DNA from: Pithys albifrons albifrons
Lineage: Eukaryota; Chordata; Aves; Passeriformes; Thamnophilidae
Direction of reading: 5' to 3'
NCBI RefSeq assembly: GCF_047495875.1
Contig: NC_092459.1
Location: 8,994,965 to 9,058,964 of the forward strand
Length of the DNA stretch: 64,000 nucleotides
In this document: piece after piece, positions 36,491-48,700 of the stretch
How positions within the stretch are numbered: position 1 is the first letter of the stretch
Layout of the letters: each line of letters begins with the position of its first letter
Translations under genes and position numbers: made by a program
Notes under the pieces: generated by a model
The model's input: the letters and a program-made list of their open reading frames with translations, nothing else
The model's database searches: none
Told to the model about the DNA's origin: nothing

Positions 36491-38115
36491 GCTTGTTTCT
36501 CTGCTTTAACCATGACCCTATAGGCTTTCATAGCTGAAGTGCTGGAGGGCATAGTCGCTACCTGTAGTTCCAAGTGTGGAAGATTTAAGGAACAAAGTTA
36601 AAAATCTTTCCAAGCACAGACAATATATCCAACCATTATACTTACAAATGATGATGGGTCCTTAACTAACATCACAGAAAGAACAACAGAGCTATTTTCC
36701 TGGACATCTGCTAGTGGTTTGCCAGGACTAGTGAACAGGTACCAGTGCCAGCCTTTGAGAAAGGACATGGGATCAGGCTCTCAGTTATGGTTCTATGTAA
36801 GATCCAATGCGCAATGTGCAGTTTTGATCTGGACTGACCTTGTCTGTGACTCTTAATCTGCTCAAATCCAGATCAACTATGCAGGTTTATGCTGAGGAAT
36901 GCTCTGCTGGCATTAGTGTTGCCATCTCATATGTGCATCAAATTTTCTGTAAAAGGGCTTTAAAAAATTATTCTACCTATATTCTTGCTGAAACACTAAA
37001 GCCTGTAAGAAATCTAACAAAAGTCAAAACAGAAGCATATGGGAAATGTTTAAATGTAGTTACATAGGAGTGGTAGTGCTACCTGCATAAATTGGAGCAC
37101 AGTTGCTTTTTTAAGACAGTGCTGGATTTTATGCTGATTGCCCCAGGATGAACATTCCATGTGAGAACACTGAATCAGCTTAAGATGATCCTTGGAGAAA
37201 AAACATTCAAATAACATTGTACTGTTTTCCTTCTAAACAAATAGAAAAAGGGAAAGAAAAAAAGAGCCCTCCTAGTTTTCAGGATACCTTGAAAATAAAA
37301 CTTCACACCTTTGTGAAACGTGAATCAATTTATTTCATGTCAGAGAGTAGGATGATAACTCATCCTAATCTTATCTGTTCAATGAATTCAATGTAAAAAT
37401 GTCTTCCCATAAATATCAGCATTGAAGAAGGGGGTTTTCACTCATTAAAAACAGAAATATTATATGTTTCTCTATATATTAACAAAGAAGAGAGGACTTA
37501 ACAGCAATTTATCTATACAAAATATCAGCTTGCTTATATTTAATTTCCAGTATTTAGCAGTCATCACTAGATTTTACTTATCTATCAATCAGATACATAA
37601 TACAGGACACAGACTATGACACATTTATTTGTTTACACACACAAAAGATGCTCTCACTAGTACTTCGCTTCTTGATTTTTAGGTACAGTGGAAATGTGGA
37701 TAAATAGACAATACTTGAACTAACAATATATGTTCTTCCTCATCCTAGTATTAAAGTGCCTACAAATCAATACACTTAGAACAGTCACATGTAAATCCTA
37801 GGAAGATCAGTTGGCTTTTTTGTTGTCGCTCTTGTATCAGACTAGGTTTAATATTTCTCAAAAGCTTACTTAAAAAAAAAAGGCATTAAAAAAGCAGATA
37901 GCAAGACTTCTGTCTCTGCAACCTGCAGCTCAGGTTTTCAGGCAATCCTACATCACCTTCCAGTGTCCCATGTACAATGTGGCCCTCGCTCTCCCTCCCT
38001 CGCGCCGTCCTCTTCTTACACTGTGCACCACCATGGTCTAACAAGGAAGAAATTTGGATGATTTTTTGTTTGTAAAGACCCTGAGGGTGGCGGGGGTACG
38101 TGCTCCAGGTGGGGT

Positions 38116-38631
38116 CTATACCCTCTTGACGCTGTTGAGGAGCTCGGTCAGTTCGCTGATGTACTTGATGGTGTACTTCAGGGTCTGTATTTTGGTGAGA
38201 GGCTGTCCCCGCTGGCTGTAGATGGGGGGCAGGTAGTTGCGCAGCGTGTGGAGCGCATCGGCCAGGGTCCTCATCCGCAGCTTCTCCCGCTCGCTGGCCT
38301 TCCTCCTGCGCTGGGCAGACATCCGCACCTTGGTGCCCTTGGGTAGCCGTGCCTGCCCCGGGCTGGGCAGGTAGGCAGGGGGGAAGTCCACCAGGCTGTA
38401 TCCCACCAGACTGCTGCTTCCACTGCTGTAGGGAGTCTCCGCCGCTGGCGGGCAAGGGGACGAGGAGTAGGATTCGAAGGAGGGCGTCGGGGACAAGCTG
38501 TGCGGGGGCGAGATGGAGTGAAGCTCGAAAGACCCAGAGGGGCTTTTCCAATCCCAGGATGATAAGCAGACGGAGTGTTCTGAACCCAAAGTATCTTCCA
38601 TGTTTATCAGTGTCTCGTGCAATTTGTCCAT
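38116..38631 (-). CDS. MSGN1: Mesogenin 1, bHLH transcription factor
   Basis: A single-exon gene of 171 residues. Family knowledge: MSGN1 drives presomitic (paraxial) mesoderm fate in the tailbud, downstream of Wnt and TBX6, and acts in the nucleus. Visible here: the N-terminus [16 protein letters not shown] and the SSWDWKS motif; a serine/proline-rich middle (residues about 40-90); then the bHLH at about 107-165, with basic region [15 protein letters not shown], helix 1 [14 protein letters not shown], the loop SQRGQPLTK and helix 2 [18 protein letters not shown]. The start is the first ATG of this frame: the frame is open further upstream but contains no earlier ATG, and the mammalian protein begins at the equivalent methionine. 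MESP proteins are the nearest relatives, but the bHLH wording and GEN1 next door fit mesogenin. ZPAX faces it tail to tail. Confidence 0.95.
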   Translation of the reverse strand: MDKLHETLINMEDTLGSEHSVCLSSWDWKSPSGSFELHSISPPHSLSPTPSFESYSSSPCPPAAETPYSSGSSSLVGYSLVDFPPAYLPSPGQARLPKGTKVRMSAQRRRKASEREKLRMRTLADALHTLRNYLPPIYSQRGQPLTKIQTLKYTIKYISELTELLNSVKRV

Positions 38632-38702
38632 GCTGGGGCAGCGCTTGGGAGAAGCAATGCCCTCTGGCCGTTTGCAAAGGCTGGAGCCGCCGGCTGCGGG
38701 AA

Positions 38703-38768
38703 CCTTTTTATGATGGAGGGAGGAAAGTGACAGAGTGGGAACACGGGTTCGGCGTGAGGAGTTCAAAG
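38703..38768 (-). promoter_or_regulatory. Predicted MSGN1 promoter: TATA-like box and TCF/LEF site
   Basis: On the minus strand CATAAAAAGG (38703-38712) lies about 75 bases before the ATG and could place the start site near 38675-38680. A TCF/LEF-type sequence, CTTTGAA (38762-38768), lies about 130 bases before the ATG. MSGN1 is an established Wnt/beta-catenin and TBX6 target, so such a site is plausible. The assignment rests on short motifs only. Confidence 0.4.
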
Positions 38769-41700
38769 GAGCGCCACAAGTGCTAAGATGGAAAATGAAC
38801 TCCTGATGTGCTAGTTTCTTCTCAGTGATAATTATCAACCTTCAGCTAAAAAGCCTTTAAGCTAACAGGCAACAGCAAGAAAGGGGGAAAAAAAGATTAT
38901 CTTCTTGCAACTAAACCAATTAAGGCTGCTCATCTACATTGAGCACTGCACTGGGGGTATAAGTGGTGAGAGAGGAAAAAGAAAATTAAGCATTTTACAA
39001 AACAATTTACAGATGTAGAATTTATTGACCACTGACACAAACCCCAAATTTAAGGCATCGAGCCCTGACTTCTGGGTAAGTGAAGGTGATGGCACTTACA
39101 GCAGTGACTATGTGGTACAGCCAGGCTGCTGCTGAAGTAGTCTCTCATTATCGCATCTTAATCATGGCAGACAAAGATGGTTGGTTTGGATTTGTGTGTG
39201 TTATGGCTCTGTGGATTTCTCTTCTGAGATTGCAACAGGATCATTTTGGTTTTCAACAGGAGAAAGGAGGAAAAAACTACAATGCAATCCACTGCAGTTT
39301 GTAGGTTTATTTGCTATTTTAAAAAATGCCTGAGAAATCAAAAAGGAAATATGTAACTGCAAACAAAGTCCCTTTTAAAAATATAGGAAAACATAATTAA
39401 AAAGAAGATCTAGGAAAGAAAATATACACTGTATAAGCTTTGGGCCCAGACAAATGTTTTACATAGAAATTTAATTCAAAGTTATATACAGGTTATATAT
39501 GTGTTAGAGAAGACTAGAAGCTACTTCTGTAAAATTTTCTACCTCTAGGAATCTGTTCTTCTGCCAAAAAACCCTTTTCCAAACCTGACTAAATGTAACA
39601 GTGGTTATAAGTTACACAGTTCAAGTGAAAATGTATAACCTATAAATTAAGATCATTAATAATGAGCATTTTTCATCTCTAGCCTTCAGAACAGATTACA
39701 GTGATGATTAATGTTCTCTATTACTCTGAGGAAATGAGTAAGTGGAGGCAAGGAGGAACTTTCAAATCGTACAGCAAAGCATTAGAAGAGCCAGGAAAAC
39801 TATCCAAAACAACTGAGCTCCGCAGCATTGTTGAGCAACTCAGCTGCCAGCCATGACTTTGCATTGGCATGTAACAGACACAAAATATAATATATAGAGA
39901 AAAGAAGAGGAGAAAGAGCATCAATCTGGAGGAAAAAATAGAAGTATGATTTATTTTAGAGTTTGCTTCTCTTCAACAATACCATAATCCACTCCAAACA
40001 AAGGCAGGGAAATCTCCTGAACTTCACACAGCTGAAGCAAGCTGAGATTTTATGGAACATGCCCTTTCTTTCTGTGAAATCCTCACTACAATCACCCAGG
40101 AAAAAAAAACAATCCAATACTCAGCATAGTCACTAGGAAGGCTTTTGTGAATTTTTATGAGTTTGAGATCAAACCGTCAAGAAGCAGCTTATGGGACACT
40201 GACTGATTTTATGCTGAGGTGAATAAGAAAGAACCTAAAAGTGAAGGATTTTTGCACTTCAACATGGGCTGAGATAATTTGACTATCATGACATCTACTC
40301 TACACAGAAACTCGGGGTACAGCTCCCCTAGACAGAGTTGCTTTGTGTTTTGTGGTTATCTAATCATGTTCTGAACCCTGCTTTGGTCGTTCTTTAAAAA
40401 AATGAGCTGAAAGAGTCCTAGGAAGCACAAAATGTCTGCCAAAAATTGGCAAGATGAAGGACAGGTATTTTCTGTCATTTCAGAACTGAATGGGTTTTAT
40501 TGAGCACCAAGACAATGGTACAAGGTCAGAAGTTAGATATGAAGTCTGTTTCTGCAGTTAAAATCTCTCACACTCTTTTTTCTCCCTGTATTTGTGTTTA
40601 TAGTCCCTTTTCCATTTGACAGTACTCTGCTCTTATTTCAGGTTTGGGTTTTTTTTGTAAACACAACAGTTGAAAGTCTACAAACAGAAAAAAATCAGAA
40701 GAGGGAGGGAGAAGAGGAGGAACTTTTGTCAGGGTGTGCCAAGAAAAATGAGTTTCCAAATATATGTATGTGCATTTGTATGTACACATGTATTCATGTA
40801 CAGAATATATGTGTATGTTATGTACAAATATATTAAAAACACACATGCTGACTGCATATATAAAGTGTCCTGCTCAGTTCTGATTTTGCAACCAAATGAT
40901 AATTTAATACAGTCAAATTTAGACCAAATATTTCAAGTCACTTCTGGCTGTAAATAACGTACATGACCCGTTAATTTATGGGTAAATCATAGAAAGTGTT
41001 GCTCAGACACTAAGGGGTTAAAAGATTTTGTGCATGTCCAAGATGGCATTGCTGTAAATGACAGGTGACCACAGTCTGATTTCATCTTTGTATTCTTATA
41101 GAGAGAAATTTGGATGACATTATGCAGGGAAGAGGAATGCAAATTACAGCAATAGCTATTTCTTTTCTTATATCTTATGAGTAAATGTTAAGTGCAGCCA
41201 AGGCAGGATATGGCATAGACAACTGCTCTTGTTGAATGAAAAATCACTGGATCTTATAAGTTCATGCTCCTGTAAACTGTAAAACAGGCAAGAAAATATT
41301 ACAGGCTTTTCTATATTAATAGATAATATGGGCCTAATGCTCATATTGAAAACTGCCTTGCAGTTGTGCATCCTACTTTATACTCTCTGATGCTGTTTTA
41401 GCTTGGCCTTGCCTAGTTATGTCCCAAACACTGCCTGACTGTTGTCCAGGGGATGCCACCAAGGGCATAGGGGTGAGCAGAGGGTTTACCCATACTAAAG
41501 CAAGCTTTGCTATGACACATCTTCAGAATCAAAGAAGGGGTTGTGGTCCTGTTGTCTCAGCTGGTACAGGTGGAGACAGAGGTTCTATTTGAAAACCAGC
41601 CACCTATTTGTACCCACAGCCACCAGGTTCCCTAAATTAACTCAAATGAAGAGTGTCTCAGTTTTGGCCAAATCAGAAATCCATGTAACAGCTGTCCATG

Positions 41701-42850
41701 ATCACAGTACGATCCATAGGCTGTGTAAATCAATAAAGTCTCATGGTACGAAGCTGTTCTTGGATTAGTTAGTTTTGGACAGCACTAAATTTCCACCCAC
41801 AAGTATGAGAATTCTCAGGAAATTATCTTGCAAAGTACAGACAGTTACAACAGGCAAAAATCACTGGAATTGGCAGAACAGTTCACAGTGTTATTTTATA
41901 AAGCTTTAAAAAGTACCATACAGAGGAAGGCAAGACTACAGGCTGGATAGCAAGTGTATTTTTCTATTCTCTACGACAATGTGATGCTCTTTCACTAAAG
42001 AGCTAATAAATTCTAGTATTTCATGTGGCTGCTTCCTAGAAAGCAAACCCATGGAAAAAAAATATAAAGTTTTGTAACCTTTACTTCATTTTGCCTCCTG
42101 CAAATTTTAGGAATTCCCCTTTTGTCCATCAGTAGTGTCAAAACATTGGAGGGTAGTGAGATGCAAGTCTAACATCAATGAAATATGAACTGACAAACAA
42201 TGATAAGGAATTTTCTGCATGACTGACAGTTTAGATTTTCATTTCAGTAATCTATTCTGCAGCATGAAGGCTATCATGTCTATCTTAATCTCCTTTAAAA
42301 TGAAAGGTTCCCTGCTCATAGCTTTGAATCTTACAGGAGCAGGGATGCATGGAAGAAGTAAAAAAATTTTTTATTTAAAAAAAATCCAGACAACCCACAG
42401 CATAGAAAATTTTTAGAGCTTCAGGTTTAAAATTTAAAATAAGTACTCTAGATAACATGTCATGATAATGTATGTTAAATAAATGCATTTTTGTGTACAG
42501 TAATTTACAACTGATCTACTTTTACTTTATTTTTCCTATATTAGAATGTATTTCCACCAAACTGTAATTTGGTAGGAGAAACAGACTTGTAACAATAAGT
42601 AAAAATTATATCAGCTGAGAAGAATGCAGGTTGAAACTGAGAAACATGGATAAATATGTTTAGATAACACTAATCCCATCACAATCAGTCTCCTTTACAA
42701 TTAGGACAGAAGTCTAGTCTTGTTTTAGCTGACAAGAAGCAGATCATACTAATATCCTTGTAGAGCACTTAGATGATACATCTTGCAGTTCGTACTGTGA
42801 AAAAAGACTATCTCCTAAAAGCTTTTAAAGTCATTTCATGTCCTATTTAA
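38769..42850. other. MSGN1 upstream region, no gene recognised
   Basis: AT-rich non-coding sequence. A degenerate TATG/TACA-rich tract lies at about 40760-40835. Enhancers for MSGN1 would be expected in this direction, but no specific element can be identified by eye. Confidence 0.5.
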
Positions 42851-43391
42851 CAGGAGGTTTCCCCAGTGTTAGCTGCAACGCCGCTCGCTGTGGAGGTGGC
42901 TGTGACCATCCTGCTTTACAGAGGCACGGACGAGGAGTCAATCGCCACATATAAAACGTCGGGCGAGCAGCTGCAGGTCTCACCAGCTTCAGCAGACACA
43001 GCAGGTGTTCGACACTTCCGAAACACAGTGCTGAACACCTCTGTTTACACCCAAGCTGGCAATAAAGGAAGGAAAGGATCCACCACATTTGTTATCCAGA
43101 GTCACATTAGCCACCAGACGATGCTTCTCTCCTTTTTAAGGCTTTCCCTCAAATTGGATAGATGGATTTTTTTAAAAAAAGTTTTAGACTTTGTAGCTTT
43201 TTTCCTACTTGTGGAAGTTTTAATCTGGGTCCAACCTCAGCTGAAGGTCAGCAAGCTTGTCAACAAATTCATACTTTGGTGGGTTTTTGTGAGGTCAATA
43301 TGCCAAAGAACACAGATGAGTAGCCACTTACAATTCCCAGACAGAAAGAAGGCAGTAAGAGAACAAAAACTGATTCTTAACTCAGCCCTAT
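42851..43391 (+). other. CpG-rich patch with a 179-codon open frame, identity unknown
   Basis: The first 200 bases hold many CpGs (ACGCCGCTCG, GCACGGACGAGG, AACGTCGGGCGAG) inside a CpG-poor neighbourhood, and a TATAAAA motif sits at 42950-42956. A plus-strand frame stays open from just after a TAA at 42848-42850 to a TGA at 43391-43393. The first half reads as ordinary soluble-protein composition and the second half as AT-rich chance translation. I recognise no family. It could be an unannotated exon, a distal regulatory CpG patch or an old insertion. Confidence 0.3.
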
Positions 43392-43867
43392 GAGAGGGAG
43401 CCCAAAATCCTTACTATAATCAATGAAAATGTGTAAATTGGATGTCATTGTTACTACCACCTTTGGCCATGCAAACCTGTGGCTAGCATGAAAGAAAATA
43501 TTGTTATTCATCTGTAGTATGACTAAAAATAGACTAGTTCTAGTGCTGTTAAAAATGCTGCCATAAACATTTAAAATCTTTAATGTTCTCAAGGGCACTA
43601 CTCCAAAATGTCAAAACTGGAGCCTGCTAATGGAGAAGAACAGTCAAGTGATTATCACTGATTTCACTGGGGCTTTGCATCATGAACAAGCATTTTTTGG
43701 TGTTGGCCTGGTAGGATAAGGACTTATCTATTTGCTTTACATCCTGAAATGTAAGTATTTGATCCTCCAAATAGTGTCAATCTCCATCGACTGACAAGTG
43801 ACATCAGCTCTGCAATTCATTTAAAACATCTGATCTCTAAGCAACTGGCTTCCAAGATGAAAAGCCC

Positions 43868-44135
43868 TACGTGTGGAATTTACACCTACCCACCTTTTAA
43901 GTAGAGAGTTTATTACCTAGTGGTTTTCAGCTGATATTTAGGAATGTCTTTTTAATACCCCTGTTAACAGAAGTTGAAAGGAGATTCGACTACGTGGTTG
44001 GTCTTTAATGTCTGCTGGCTACTTCAGCCAGAAGGAAAGGGCAAAGCTAGGGGAGGAAGGGGACCCTAATAAGGCTCATTTAGCTCAGAAAAAGAGAAGT
44101 AACAGATATTATTAGAAAAATAGAGGTTGTTCCAG
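43868..44135 (+). repeat. Dispersed repeat, copy B (matches 32789-33030)
   Basis: Second copy of the repeat described at 32789-33030, in the same orientation. The best-kept block is CCCTGTTAACAGAAGTTGAA followed by AGGAGAT (43958-43984). Downstream, AAAGAGAAGT and TAGAAAAATAGAGG align with copy A in order. Confidence 0.55.
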
Positions 44136-45244
44136 CAGGAAACCTCTATTATCACTTAGTGCATCTTAATTGTATCAGCTTTCACATCAGATTTCAAAAA
44201 ATATCTGGTGTAAAGGAGTGGATATGTTTCAGTTTTTCATGGGAGATGTGGTGGGCTACTTGTTGAAAATATTTCAAGATAAGCAGTGCCTGCTTTCCTA
44301 CCCAAAAGCATTCATTCAGATTTAATGAATTATGAAGTGCAATATATTTTATCCCCAAGTGTTACTTCCATTCTCCCATGAACAGTGGGATGACTGCCTT
44401 TGCCATGTGTAACAGTGGTTTCTCAGGGCTTTTTAAAAAAAATGGAATAGCATCTGAGGGTTTGTGCTCTTGCTTTCCTGATGTTACAGTGGGCATTCAT
44501 TTTGCAGCATGATCAATTTTTCAAAACTACATAAATCTTACAGGAAATTCCAATAGACAGGGAAATTGCATTAAAAGCTCAGTTCTGACTTTCCAGTGGA
44601 GCTGCAGAGCTGAGGCTGGGTGTTTGTGAAGGGAGCTATTTTTCAATTGCTGTGATTACATTTCAGCTCAGGCTGTTTCTTTTCATCCACTGAACCTCCT
44701 AATCAGTATCTGCTCATTTCTTCCTCCCTCATGTCCTAGCACTGATGTGCAGAATCACTGCCTGATGCTAATAGAAACCATGTTTCATCTCAGGGCTAAA
44801 TGAACTTGTGCTCTGGGCACAGCTGGCAGTTCAGTTTAGTAATTATACAGTGGATCAATAGTCTGGGCAAGAGACAACACACAAGTGTTAGATTACAAAT
44901 TTTAGCTCTTACATATTACACATTTTGAAATAAAGTGCTGTGTGTCTGTTCAAGCACCTTTCAGAGCACGTGGTTAACCTTCCAGTAAGGACCATTGATT
45001 TTAAACTGCAATAATAAATTTCTTGGCAAGTTACTAAATCTTAATTTTAATCACATTCAATCCCACAAAAAAACTCAAATCTGTCCTTCGGGCTACTGAT
45101 GACCATGAATAGTATATTAAGTTTGGGATTTTTTTTGCATTTGTTCAGAATTTTTCTATGAATTTTGTATAACAAACACAATTTTGTAACAGTTCCATAA
45201 ATATATTTGAGTAAAATTATTCACATTTTTTAAAGGTAATGTTG
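44136..45244. other. Intergenic, no gene recognised
   Basis: No coding exon seen. The stretch 44570-44900 is fairly even in base composition and free of recognisable repeats, so it could be conserved non-coding DNA, but I cannot show this. Confidence 0.45.
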
Positions 45245-45720
45245 CACATACAAAGGTTTTCAGATGGTGTTGAAATGTGGGTTGTGGTTAATGTCTTGAA
45301 GAGCAGAGCTGCGATCCAGAGGGACTTGGACAGACTGGAGAAAATTATCTGGCAGCAGCCCTGGGATGTGCAAGGAAAGCAAAGGCAAAGCCCTGCACCA
45401 GCTGGGATAATGCCATGCAGCAGCACAGGCTCAGAATGACAAGATAGGAAGCAGCTTCTCAGAATACCTGGGAAACCTGGTGGGTTGAAACACTGGAGCA
45501 AGTCCAGAGCAGGGTCACCCAGCTGGCCAGGCACTGGAGAACGTGGGGTGTGGATAGACGGCCAGGGAGCTGGGCCTGCCCTGCCTGGAGATGAGACAGC
45601 TCAGGGTAGACATTATCACTGCCCGCAACTACCTTATGGGGGAAGGAAAAGAAGAGCAACCAAGCTCTTTGCAGAAGTTCACAGTGGAAGGAAGGCAACA
45701 GACACAACTTCTGAGTCTTA
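45245..45720 (+). mobile_element. CR1 LINE fragment (reverse-transcriptase end)
   Basis: Contains GAGCAGAGCTGCGATCCAGA, then GGGACTTGGACAGACTGGA (the CR1 RT segment reading QRDLDRLE), and later AGTCCAGAGCAGGGTCACCC and GCAACTACCTTATGGG, all in CR1 order on the plus strand. Frames are broken and the 3' tail is missing or unrecognisable. Confidence 0.8.
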
Positions 45721-48700
45721 AGAGCCTTTGACCTTTCAGTGATGTGTTATAGGTTTTGTGTTGGTGAGAGAAGACACTGATATTTTTCCTGCCTTATTAA
45801 ATTTTTGGACAGTTTTGTTTGGGTTATAAGGGTGTGGTAGAGAAATTTGTACTCTCCATCACTGAAGACCCTGCTCCTTTTTTTGCCTCATGATCAGCTT
45901 TTATTTTCAACCTCTTCTCAATTTTTCTACTTCCAGCTTGTCCTGTCTACCACTAAATATTACTTCTTTTCCTCTTTACTTTTAATTTCTCTCTCTCACT
46001 CTTTTATCAAGGTTTCATCTACTTGTTTTTCTATGTGTCATTTTTTTTGGTGCTTCTTGATACTGACAGTAGAAAGTGATGCCTTTTTAACATCCCCTGC
46101 CCATATAAATCATATATCTCTCGTCATCTGCACCATTGCATGGATAAAGTTAATGTTAGAAGCAGGAAACATTTAATTATCCACTTCAAACAGGTTTTTC
46201 AGGAAGTTCAAAGCGCAGCTTTTCAAATAATTATGGTAGTTATAGTTACAGTATATAGTTGCAGGTAGGGCCTCAGTTTATGTTGTGAAGTTGCAAAAGG
46301 CCATTTAGTTCAGGTCACTGCTGTTTAGAAAAGTCTTATAGTATCCTTATTTCTAGTTTCAAACACACAAGAGAGCAAAAAACCTACACTCCTACAAGGA
46401 AAACTTACGTAGGAGCCAGTAAATCAAATTTATAAATCTGTCAGGTCAAACAAAGGTAAAATGTAGAGCTAATGGTACAAAAAGATTACTAATAAAACCC
46501 TTAGCCTGCCTTCACTCTGAGAGCCCATTTTATTGGGTGCTGCCGGCCACCCCATCACTCTGAAGAGATACAGACATCTGGTTTGCACCCTGCCTGAGTT
46601 CCTGCTTAGTTAATGGTAATTGGGACGTGTAAAAGCGGTGCCTGCATGAATAAGCAGGTAGATCTTAGAACAGCAGGTATGCAAATCTTGAAGGCAGCTG
46701 GTCCTGGTTACAATTCTGCTCTCTTAGGGTCGAGTTTGCTGCAAAGCAGGGAAAACAGTAAAGCACTATCTGTAGCGCAGTCAGGTCACAATCAGGATGG
46801 GAAACCAGGTCACAAATCCTGATTATCTGAGCTGTAAGGATTGGCTCTTTTGTAGGTTTGTATTTACTATTGGAAGGAACTTCTTGCTGTAGGAGACTTT
46901 AAGAATTTTGACACCAAGTAAACTTGAGAAAACACTGTGGCAGTTAAATATTATTTAAATGTTTCCTTTGCTAAAAAGTAAAATAAAAAAATAACCCTCT
47001 GAGCAGAACTCTCTTTGGCCTGGAAGAGGAAACCTTTAAAAATATGAGTGTTACTCACACCATGAACATATGCAAGCAAAATCAAACACACAGACCTAGG
47101 ATATAAAAAAAGTTGTTCTTACTATTTGACCCCAAAATAAGGAGTCTTAGGAGTCAGCAGGAACATAGTTTAGTATTTGAAACAGAACTATTGCATCCCT
47201 CATGATTCTTTACAATTTGATACGAGCTAATTTCTTTGCTTTGGATTACAATGATTTCCAGATCTGTGAGCCAGTGCCTCATTTCATTCTTATCTCAGGC
47301 TTGATTCCTAAGGTAAGCTGGGTTCACTAATTAAAAATTCCCTGCATGAAATTCTTTCCTGTGCCATCAGCAAATAGTATGTCTCCAAATTGACCTTGTC
47401 CTCTGAAAGAAGTCAGAGTAGGTACCTCGGAGGAGGAGAGCCAGCCTGATATGAGGAAAAGCCCAAAGATGGAGGTGTCTGACCAAATAGCCTCAGGCTC
47501 TAGGTTTTATTTGGGAGGCTGAGGCTCATCACCCTGGAATACTCAGCCTTTTTAAAGCTGTGTAATGAGTATTGATTAGCCATTGTCTGGAGTACATTGA
47601 AAGTAGCAGGGACTATGTAAATGTTAGCTTACTTTGGATGCACATTAATAGGGAAGCCCCAACAGCATTTTATCCCAATAGCCCTTTTGAGTACTACTGT
47701 TTTTTTTTCCTCTCTCTGCTTTAAAAGATGCTCCTTCAATCTAAGAGTTAACTTCACATTGAATGTACTTGAAAATTCAGTTCCCAGTACATTTTGTTCT
47801 TCAAAAGAGAGCACCATCCATCTGTGTTACTTCGCTTTCAACTCATCACGGAATGTCAGATACCAGATAAGAGCAAGAGATTGATGAATGTGCATCTCAG
47901 CCTGACAGGGCAGGTCAATGTCAGGGAAATCAAAGTTTTCACTTGTTTTTTCTCTTTTTTTAAAAATAAATTTTATTTCTACTACAATGCGTTTCCAATA
48001 TTTATTTTAGCGAATCATTTCTCTGGAAGCTCAGCTTGCTTAAAGCAGTATCACCTGCTTTCTGTTGCTGTCTCTCTTTTCATATAGTATTTTGTAATAG
48101 AATAGTGTCACAAGTTTAAGTTGACCACTGTGGTGGGCATCATGGAGAGTATCTCTACAGAGTGATGAACCCTCCCCTGACATAGTCTATGTCTAAAGAA
48201 GGGAGAGACTTGGCGGGGGGGGAGGCAAGAGCAGAAGACAGGGTGTCCCTGTGATCACGCAGGTCAGTAGCAGGATTGAGAATCAGACTGTAATCTTTAA
48301 AATCTTCCATGAGGACTTTCTCTATCTTAAAAGAAACACTAATAAAAGATATAAAGGCCACTTAAATTCAGCAACAGAATATTTTCTGGATGCAAATTGT
48401 ATAATTACATTTTTCAAGTGTACATCTTCGGAGTGACTCTCAGAGATGTTTTTGTTCCTAGATTTTCCACCTGGTAAAACGTGCCTGTAGGTGTCTGGAT
48501 AGGGGCACAAGCACTGGGGGGAAAAGATCAAAGGCTTATAAAAGTGTCAAACTTTCAAATGCAAATCACCTGCCATAACGCTGCTGAGAACAAATCCTTC
48601 ATTATCACCACTCTGTGAAAGGCTTAAATTAGCCTGAATTGACTGAAAAGAACAAGAAAAAGAGAGCCATTTATCTTCCTGTGAGTTTTATTACCTTTAG

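Larger units (their letters stand above)
30638..38115. other. ZPAX 3' flank and ZPAX-MSGN1 intergenic stretch
   Basis: The two genes converge here. I see no additional coding exon. A T/G-rich tract spans about 31160-31265, a MIR-like scrap lies near 36420, and one copy of a dispersed repeat is at 32789-33030. The part next to MSGN1 should hold its 3' untranslated region; AATAAA on the minus strand occurs at 37624-37629 and 37329-37334. Confidence 0.55.

Noticed and set aside
38349..38786. 145-codon open frame on the plus strand opposite MSGN1
   Set aside because: Antisense shadow of the MSGN1 coding sequence, explained by its GC-rich codons.
38632..38838. 69-residue N-terminal extension of MSGN1
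   Set aside because: The frame is open but contains no ATG before M1, and known mesogenins start at the MDxL methionine.
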